From positions 21,652 through 85,651 of the forward strand of contig JAFRUI010000011.1 of NCBI GenBank assembly GCA_017438945.1: DNA of 64,000 nucleotides, read 5' to 3'. The notes beneath the pieces were generated by a model, which was given only the letters and a program-made list of their open reading frames with translations, was not told the origin of the DNA and made no database searches. This stretch comes from Bacteroidales bacterium (GTDB lineage Bacteria > Bacteroidota > Bacteroidia > Bacteroidales > WCHB1-69). Numbering within the stretch: the stretch's first letter is position 1; every line of letters starts with the position of its first letter. Of this stretch, positions 35,094 through 44,800 are shown piece by piece. The translations under genes were made by a program, and so were the position numbers.

Positions 35094-35612
35094 ATGAGAA
35101 GAATCATCAACCCCTGGATAGGCAACACACACGGATACAACTGTTTCGGCTGCAACCCCGGCAACCCGCAAGGCGTGCAAATGCACTTCTACTGGGACGG
35201 GGAGCAAGTGGTCTCCGTCTGGAAGGCGAACCCGAACTTCGTGAGCTGGATCGACACGCTGCACGGCGGCATCCAGGCCACGTTGTTGGACGAGATCTGC
35301 GGGTGGGTGGTCTTCTACCAACTGCAGACCTCCGGGGTGACGGCGAAGATGGAGATGCGCTACCGCAAGCCGGTGAGCACCTTGTGGCCGTATATCCGTC
35401 TGAACGCCCAATTAGTGGAGCAGCGCCGCAACCTCGCCATCGTGCACGGCGAGATCCTCAGTCCCGATGGGGTGTGCTGCGCCGAGTGCACCTGTACCTA
35501 TTTTATATATAGCGGCGAGAAGGCGATAGAGATGGGATACATCCCCGCCCGTCTCGCCGAGGAGGAAGTCACGTTCGAAGAGGCAATCCTCCTATTAGGC
35601 CAAACCTCGTAG
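35094..35612 (+). CDS. PaaI-type hotdog-fold thioesterase
   Basis: A 172-residue hotdog protein. The core motif HGGIQATLLDEICGWVVFYQ matches the HGGxxAxLxDE active-site helix of PaaI/YbgC-like acyl-CoA thioesterases, and KMEMRYRKPVSTLWPYI is the central strand pair. An N-terminal NCFGCNPGNPQGVQMHFY carries a CxxC motif seen in a subgroup of these proteins. The acyl substrate is unknown. Its stop codon lies inside a GC-rich REP-like inverted repeat, and a terminator follows. Confidence 0.85.
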   Translation: MRRIINPWIGNTHGYNCFGCNPGNPQGVQMHFYWDGEQVVSVWKANPNFVSWIDTLHGGIQATLLDEICGWVVFYQLQTSGVTAKMEMRYRKPVSTLWPYIRLNAQLVEQRRNLAIVHGEILSPDGVCCAECTCTYFIYSGEKAIEMGYIPARLAEEEVTFEEAILLLGQTS

Positions 35613-35635
35613 GGACGGCGCCAACGGCGCGTCTC
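35608..35635. repeat. REP-like inverted repeat at the thioesterase stop
   Basis: GGCGCC-AAC-GGCGCG forms the core of an imperfect inverted repeat, with GGGAC and GTCTC as outer arms. The left arm contains the TAG stop codon of the thioesterase gene. Confidence 0.6.
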
Positions 35636-35670
35636 ATCGGATTAACATAATTTAACATTTTTATTTCGCT

Positions 35671-35708
35671 AAAAATCAGATGTTTAAAATTTCAAACATC
35701 CGATTTTT
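35671..35708 (+). terminator. Terminator after thioesterase
   Basis: AAAAATC-A-GATGTTT pairs with AAACATC-C-GATTTTT around an eight-base loop, with one A/C mismatch. The right arm provides a short T run. Confidence 0.6.
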
Positions 35709-35731
35709 GACCGAGCGTGTCATATATTTTG

Positions 35732-35739
35732 TATTTTTG
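35732..35739 (+). promoter_or_regulatory. Bacteroides-type promoter of the 3513-residue protein gene
   Basis: TATTTTTG is an exact -7 match, with TTTG 22 bp upstream at 35706-35709. The leader to the ATG at 35881 is about 135 nt and includes a word repeat. Confidence 0.5.
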
Positions 35740-35780
35740 CCGCCGTTTTGTGAATTTGGCATTAGAAGTGCGAGCCAAGA

Positions 35781-35817
35781 CTTAAACTTTGATCTCTGAA
35801 CTTTGAGCCTTGAACCC
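35781..35817. repeat. Word repeat, AACTTTGA/CCTTGAACC family
   Basis: ACTTTGATCTCTGAACTTTG and AGCCTTGAACCC words lie in the predicted leader of the giant gene. Confidence 0.6.
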
Positions 35818-35880
35818 TTCCTCCTGCCACCCGCAAGACAACCAAAAAAGGAAAGTAAGTAAGAATAAAACAATAAAAGT

Positions 35881-38800
35881 ATGAAAAAACAATTAACCTT
35901 TTTATGCGCGCTGCTGTTCTTGATGGCAGGCGCAACTTTCGCACAAGGGCTATATCAATTGCCGAATTCAGATTTTGACAATTGGAGCCGACTGAATGGC
36001 AACGGAGATGACATACCCACATCCTGGCATGCGTTTAACGATGCCCAATGTAATTTGCCTTGGTATATAAGTTGGATTGGCTGTAGCTCAGTAACGACAA
36101 ATCACAACAATAGGATTACAGGCTATGGTGATAGCTATGCTGCTCGATTGTATGCCACAAGCGTTGCTGGTATCATAGCTAACGGAGCTTTGTCGCTTGG
36201 TCAAACAGTGGTTGGGAGTACTGATGCTAACACCACAGCAAATTATATTATATGCAAAAATGGATATGATTGGTCTTTCGAAGGTATTCCGGACTCGCTA
36301 TCTTTTTATGCCAAACAGGGCGATAACATCGCCATGCTCGGTAATTCAATCACGAAAACATTCCTATACACCAGTACTACTTTCAAAGACATTACTTCTA
36401 CGTCAACACCTTATGAAGGCACTTGGGTTGGCTATACCATCTTAAAGTTTTCCGTTAAAAACAAAACAAATTGGACACGCTTTGCGACAGCTTTCAAGTA
36501 TAGCGGTGCTTCCGATCTTATGGGTGTTGACGATAATGGTAATCCTACAAACACAGGAGCCACACTACATAGTAATTATGCCTTAAATACAGACGACAAT
36601 TATTCAACCTTCCTACGTCCGTCCAAGGTGATGATTTCATTCTCCACCAATGAAGGTTCCAAGGAGGGCAACAACAATGAGAAGCTCGACATTGACATGT
36701 TACGAATGATTTACGACAAGGGGCTTTCCTCTTTAAAGATAGGCAATACAGAGATAGACTCATTACGTAACAAGTACAACAGTGCTGAGTATGCCACGCA
36801 CAGCGGACTTACCGATGCGGGCACCAATTCAGGACACACACACAGCAACTACGACGAGTTAATCTGCTATAGCTCTGATGCAGATTTCCCGCAGGTGAGC
36901 GTCACGGCAAAATCCAAGCACATACTTTCATGTGAGGTCACTCAAGCTTCCACTACCAACCACTATGCTATCATTACGGTTACCCATAACGACAACTCTA
37001 CCTTTACAGATACGATATTTTTCACCAATACGGCACTCGCCCCCACCGTCACTCTGAGCAACGATGGTATTTATTCCGTCTGCCAGAACGGTTCCGTCAC
37101 GATGACTGCCTCAGGCGATGCGGCAAGTTATCAGTGGAGCAATGGTCTTGGCAACAGCAACACGGTCACTCCGCCCACGGGCACCGTCGGCACCGCCACC
37201 TACACGGTCACAGGTTCCACGTCCAACGGCTGTACCACCACCGCCACGGCCACCGTCACGGTGAACCCGCTGCCTTCTGTCACACTTTCTAACAACCACG
37301 ACCAAACGCTTTGCGCAGGAACGACCATCGACAACATCACCGCCACTTATGCAGGCGGCTCTGCTTCGGGCTCTAATATGTTAGGATTGACCTTTAACGC
37401 TAACAATGGTACTATCTCAGGCACGCCTAACGGCAGCGGCCAATACACTATCACGGTGACGAGCACCTTCACACCGAGTTGCGGAACAGCTTCTGCCAGC
37501 GGCACCATCACGGTGAACCCTGCACCCACGGTGACCCTTTCACAAAACAATGTGACGGCATGTTCAGGCAATGCCATCACACCTATCACGGTCACCACCT
37601 CCGGCGGCAATGTCTCCATGTCCCTGCCCTCGGGCTTAACTTACAGCGACGAGACGAACGAGATCAGCGGCATCCCTAACGAAGGAGGTTCCATCACCAT
37701 CACCAACACCGGGGACTGCGGCACGACAAATGCATCCTGCACCGTCACAGTGAATCCGTCACCGAGTGTCTCCCTCTCTAACAACAAGAACCAGACCCTC
37801 TGCAATAGTTCCGAATTCACAACCATTACAGTTGACTATTCAGGTGGAAATATAAACGTCAGCGGTCTTAACGGAACTGGCCTCTCCTACGCCAACGGTA
37901 AAATCTCGGGTTCTCCGACAACGGGTTCGCACACCTACTACGTCACGGTGACCAGCAGTTCCTGCGGCACCGTGAGCGACACGGGTACCGTGACGGTGAA
38001 CAGCACCCCCACTGTAACTCTCTCGCCTTCCTCTTTCAGCGTTTGTCAGAATGCGGCTGTCGAGGGACTTTCCGTGTCGCCGTTCAACAACACGACCCAA
38101 GTCTCGGGTCTTCCTGCCGGTTTGAGCTTTGACAACACCACCGGCCAAATCACCGGTAATCCGACCGCAGTCGGCACATTCCCCATTTCGGTTACCACCA
38201 CAACCAACTGCGGCAACGCCCAAACCAACGGCACCATCACGGTGAAACCGCTGCCCACCGTCACCCTTTCCAACAGCAATATCGAAGTGTGCGAAGGTTC
38301 AGCCATCAGCCCCGTCACCGTCACCGCAACCAATTGCGGAAACTCCAACGCCGTCACATTATCCAACGGGCTGCAATTCAGCGGACTGAGTGGCAACACG
38401 GGCACTATTTCCGGTACGCCCGACTCAGCTGGCACCTTCACGGTCACCGTCAACAGTAACAACCAATGCGGTTCAGCCTCTGCTGAAGGTACCGTCGCCA
38501 TAAATTCTAAACCTACGGTGAGCATCAACGGTCCAGCTTCGCTCTGTCAAGGTGTAAACGAAACATTCACGGCGGAAGGTAACTTCACCTCCTGCTTATG
38601 GGAAGACAACTCCACGGACGCTCCCCGTGAAATCGTCTCCAACCAACCCGGACAGCACACCTACAGCGTGACGGTCACCGGCAGCAACGGGTGTACGAAC
38701 AGCACCTCCACCACGGTTACCGTGCAGTCCAGTCCTGCCGAGCCGAATGCCACTGTTGCGAACAACACCAACTGTTCCAACCCTAACGGCAGCATCACCG

Positions 38801-41800
38801 TCACCTCCCCGACCGGCAGCAACTACACCTATTCTATCAACGGCACGGATTTCCAAACAGGAACCACTTTCACCGGCTTGAACGCGGGCAACTACACGCT
38901 GACCGTCAAGAACAATGCCGGATGCACCAACTCGAAAGAATACACCATAACCTCCGTCGGCAGCACCGTGACCGCCCAGGCGCAAGCCCAAAATCCTTGT
39001 GTCGGTGGTAATTTGACACTGAACGGCAGTTCTAACGCCTCGTCAGGTGTCACCTACTCATGGACTGCGCCCAATGGCGACACCTATGACGGTCAAAATC
39101 CCACCATCGAAAACGTCGCTACAACTGATAACGGTGTTTACAGGCTTACTGTCACGGAAACAGCCACCGGTTGTTCCAACACGGCAACTGTCACCGTCAC
39201 GGTGAAGGAGCAACCCACGGTTAGTATTTCCGCCAATCCGTCCGTATGTCCCGGTGCCAACCTCAACATCATGGTTGACGGACAAAACGGCACACTGTCA
39301 GCCACCGGTCTTCCAAATGGAGTGACTTTGTCCAACGGTTTCATCACAGGTTCTATTTCAACTCCGGGAACCTACAACTACACTATCAGTAACACATCAG
39401 ATTGCGGCACAGCTACTGCTGATGGTTCCATCACGGTGTATGAGCTTCCCGCCATCACCTTTACCGGCACGCCCAGCTTCTGCGAAGGTTCCAGCACCAC
39501 CATCGGTGTGGAAGAGACATACAATAGTTATATATGGAGCAACAACAACAACAGCAACAGTAGCATCACCGTCAGTACGGCCGGCAATTATAGTGTCACT
39601 GTCACCGACAGCCACAACTGCCAGAACAACGCCACACAGACAGTGACGATGAACTCTCTGCCTGCAGCACCCACCTTCAATGTTACGGACAACACCAACT
39701 GTGATCCGTTCAACGGAGTTATCACGGTCACCGCGCCTGTGGGTACTGGATTCACCTACTCCATTGACGGCACGGATTTCCAAGAATCTCCCGTTTTCGA
39801 TGGACTGGAGTCTGATGACCACACCATTACTGTTCAAGACGGCAACGGATGTAAATCTTCAGGAAATGCCTTCGTGGACGATTTATCCAAACCTGTTCAA
39901 GATAGTATCACCGTCAATGCCATCAACAGCTACGAGTGGAACGACACCATGTACGAGGAATCCGGTGACTATACTGTGACCTTCCCTGCCGCTGCCGCCA
40001 ATGGATGCGACTCCACCGTCACGCTGCACCTCACGATAACATCCTCCGTAACCAACGACATCTACGAGACGGCCTGCGATTCTTACACATGGGGAGACGA
40101 GACCTACACCACCGACGGCGACTACTCTGAAACATATATGGCCGCGAGCGGTGTGGACAGTGTGGTGACGCTGCACTTGACCATCCTCAAACCGAATGCC
40201 GGCACTGTGACGATCAGCGGTAACGACGCCATCTGCCAAAGCGAAAGTGCGGAACTCACCGCTTCTGTTGACGGCAACAATGGCAACGTGACCTACCTTT
40301 GGAACACTAACGATACGGATGCCTACATCACCGTCAATCCGACAGCAACCACCGACTACAGTGTGACGGCCACGGCCACTTTGACCGCCAATGAAGTCAC
40401 CTGTACCGCCACGGCCGAAGCAACCTTCACCGTCACGGTGAACATGCCTACCACGGGCACCGAAACCGTGACCGCTTGCGAAAGCTATGAGTGGCACGGC
40501 AACACCTATACTGCAAGCACCAACACCCCGACTTGGACCACTACTAATGCAGCTGGCTGCGACTCCATCGTCACCTTGAATCTGACCATCAACCACAGCA
40601 CCAATGGCACCGAAACCGTTACCGCCTGCGATAGTTATGAGTGGCACGGCACTACCTATACTGCAAGCACCAACACCCCGACTTGGACCACCACCAATGC
40701 GACAGGCTGCGACTCCGTGGTGACGTTGAACATCACCATCAACCACAGCACTGCAGGTATCGAGGAGGTGACCGCATGCGACAGCTACGTGTGGCACGGC
40801 AACACCTATACTGCAAGCACCAACACCCCGACTTGGACCACCACCAATGCGGCAGGCTGCGACTCCGTGGTGACGTTGAACCTCACCATCAACCACAGCA
40901 GCGCAAGTACCGAAACCGTGACTGCTTGCGAAAGCTATGAGTGGCACGGCACCACCTATACTGAAAGTACCAACACCCCGACGTACACCACTACCAACGC
41001 TGCAGGTTGCGACTCTGTAGTCACGCTGAACCTCACCATCTACAAACCTGCAAACCAGGTCTATCGTGTCACCCGTTGCGAAACCTACACATGGACGGAT
41101 GGAAACGGTGAAACTTACACCCAAAGCGGCACACACACCCACGCGCATAAGGATGCCAATGGATGCGATCAGGTGGACACCCTCTACCTGACCATCAACG
41201 CCCTTCCTACAGTGACCATCAATGGCGATACCTCCTTCTGTGAAGGCGCCAGCACGACGCTCACGGCTACTGCAGGATACAACTACTCGTGGGAAGACGG
41301 ATCCACCAACCAAAGTCTCACCGTCACAGAAAGCGGTGACTACACGGTGACCGTCACGGATGGCAACAACTGCCAGAACACGGCAACCGCTACGGTGAAC
41401 GTGCTGGCAAAACCCACCGCACCCACACTTACCCATACAGACAACACCAGCTGCACCACCCCGAACGGTGTCATCACCGTCACCAACGCTGCCGATGGTC
41501 TCACCTACTCTATTGACGGTACGAACTTCTCAACTGCCACTACTTTCAGCGGACTGAATGCCGGAGACTTTACCATCACGGTCAAGAATGAGAACGGTTG
41601 TGTCAACACGGCATCCATTACCGTGAACACAGCTGGCAACACCGTGAATGCCACGGCTACCGCCAACACTCCATGCGCCGGCAGCGAACTGCAATTGACC
41701 GCAACGACAGAAACCACAAATGCGGCATTCGCATGGAGTGGTCCGAATGGTTACACCTCTAACGTACAGAACCCGACCCGCACCAATGCCAATGCGGACA

Positions 41801-44800
41801 TGAACGGCAACTATACGCTCACCGTCACCGACCCGGCAACCTCTTGTTCCAAGACCACAACGGTCACCGTCACTGTCAACACACCGGCCGTCACATTGGC
41901 TGACATCACCGGCAAGACAGCTTGTTTAGGCGGAAATGTGACGCTCAATGCTACTTTGACCGGCACACCCGCTGGTGAGGTTACCTACAGTTGGACCGGC
42001 CCGAACGACTTCACCTCAAACAATCAGAACGTCACGCTCAATAACATCACGGCTGCACAAGGCGGTGAATACACCGTTGTCGCTACCGCCACACAAACTA
42101 TCAACAGCACTACCTGTTCGGCCACGGATACCAAAACCGCAAACGTGACCGTGAACATGCCCACCACAGGCATTGACGAGCAAACGGCCTGCGAGAGCTT
42201 CACTTGGAATGGTGTGACCTATACTGAAAGCACCAACGAGCCCACCATTACGCTTCAGGCCGCCAACGGCTGCGACAGCGTGGTGACCTTGCATCTCACC
42301 ATCAACAAACCTAGTCACCAGACCTACACGGTAACCGCTTACGACTCATACACTTGGACTGATGGAAACGGACAGACTTACACCACTTCTGGAAACTACT
42401 TATACAGCCATCAGGATGACAACGGATGTACGCAGGTCGATACCCTGCACTTGACCATCTTCTATTCCTCCTCCAACGAATTCTCCGCCTCTGCCTGCGA
42501 ATCTTACAATTGGGACGGACGGACTTACACTGCATCAGGTGATTACGAGTGGATTTATACCGACCAGAACGGCGCAGACTCCACCGTCACTCTCCACCTC
42601 ACCATCAAACACGGTACACACAATGCCGAAACAATGGTGGCCTGCGAAAGCTACGTGTGGCACGGCACGACCTACACGACCAGCGGCGACTACACCTACG
42701 ACTACACCAACGCTGACGGCTGCGAAAGCACCGACACGCTCCACCTGACCATTAACAACCCGCAACACCAGGCCTACACGCAAACCGCTTACGACTCCTA
42801 CACTTGGACAGCTGGTAACGGTGAGACTTATACTGAATCCGGCGACTATCTCCACAGTCACCAAGATGCCAACGGATGTACGCAGGTCGATACTCTGCAC
42901 TTGACCATCTTCTATTCCTCCTCCAACGAATTTTCCGCCACCACTTGCGAATCCTACGAATGGGACGGACGGACTTACACTGCATCAGGTGATTACGAGT
43001 GGACTTATACCGACCAGAACGGCGCGGACTCCACCGTTACTCTCCATCTGACCATCAACCACGGCACACACAATGCCGAAACGGTGGTGGAATGCGAAAG
43101 CTACGTGTGGCACGGCACGACCTACAACACCAGCGGCAACTACACCTACGACTACAACAATGCTAACGGCTGCGAAAGCACCGACACCCTCCACCTGACC
43201 ATTAACAACCCGCAACACCAAGCATACACGGAGACCGCTTACGACTCCTACACTTGGACAGCTGGAAACGGACAGACTTATGAAGCATCCGGCGACTATC
43301 TCCACACTCACCAAGATGCCAACGGGTGCACTCAGGTCGATACCCTGCACCTCACCGTCATCCACTCCGCTTCCAACGAGTTCTCAGAGACTGCCTGCGA
43401 GTCTTACACTTGGAACAGTACTGTTTATACTACCAGCGGCGATTATGTGCAGACCTTTACCGCCGCTAGTGGCGCAGACAGTGTGGTAACCCTCCACCTC
43501 ACCATCAAACACGGTACACACAATGCCGAAACAGTGGTGGAATGTGAAAGCTACGTATGGCACGGCACTACCTATAACACCAGCGGCGACTACACCTACG
43601 ATTACAACAACGCTGACGGCTGCGAAAGCACCGACACGCTCCACCTGACCATTAACAACCCGCAACACCAAGCCTACATGCAAACCGCTTACGACTCCTA
43701 CACTTGGACAGACGGAAATGGACAGACTTATGAAGAATCCGGCGACTATCTCCACAGTCACCAAGATGCCAACGGGTGCACTCAGGTCGATACCCTGCAC
43801 CTCACCGTCATCCACTCCGTTTCCAACGAGTTTTCAGAGACTGCCTGCGAGTCTTACACTTGGAACAGTACTGTTTATACTACCAGCGGCGATTATGTGC
43901 AGACCTTTACCGCCGCTAGTGGCGCAGACAGTGTGGTAACCCTCCACCTCACCATCAAACACGGCACACACAATGCAGAAACAGTGGTGGAATGTGAAAG
44001 CTACGTGTGGCATGGTACGACCTATAACACCAGCGGCGACTACACCTACGACTACAACAACGCTGACGGCTGCGAAAGCACCGACACGCTCCACCTGACC
44101 ATTAATAAACCGCAACACCAAGCCTACACACAAACCGCTTACGACTCCTACACTTGGACAGACGGAAATGGACAGACTTACGAAGAATCCGGCGACTATC
44201 TCCACAGTCACCAAGATGCCAACGGGTGCACTCAGGTCGATACCCTGCACCTCACCGTCATCCACTCCGCTTCCAACGAGTTCTCAGAGACCGCCTGCGA
44301 GTCTTACACTTGGAACGGCTCCACTTATACTACCAGCGGCGATTATGAGCAAACCTTTACCGCCGCTAGTGGCGCAGACAGTATCGTAACCCTCCACCTC
44401 ACCATTCTCAAACCGAATGCCGGCACGCTGACCATCAGCGGTGACAATGCCATCTGTCAAGGCGGAAGCACGGAACTCACCGCTTCTGTCATCGGCAACA
44501 ATGGTGATGTGACCTACGCTTGGAACACTCAAGAAACGGGCGCATCCATCACGGTCAACCCGACAGCGGCCACCAACTACACCGTAATCGCCACCGCCAC
44601 GCTGACCTCCAACGATGTCACCTGTACCGCAACGGCTGAAGAGACCTTCTCCGTCACGGTGAACATGCCCACCACGGGCGACACCACGGCCACCGCTTGC
44701 GAATCCTTCGACTGGTACGAGCAGACTATCACGGAAAGCGGCGAATACACGCACACCTTCACCGGTGCCAACGTCAACGGCTGCGACTCCATCGTGACGT

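Noticed and set aside
39883-41436. 517-codon minus-strand open frame inside the giant gene, and similar ones at 42535-45867
   Set aside because: They mirror the DNA repeats of the sense gene and give low-complexity Gly/Val/Ala-rich protein. There is no start signal.
42316-44400. Possible CRISPR array because of regular repeats
   Set aside because: The period is 450 bp, the repeats are coding and the whole unit is repeated. There are no short direct repeats with unique spacers.
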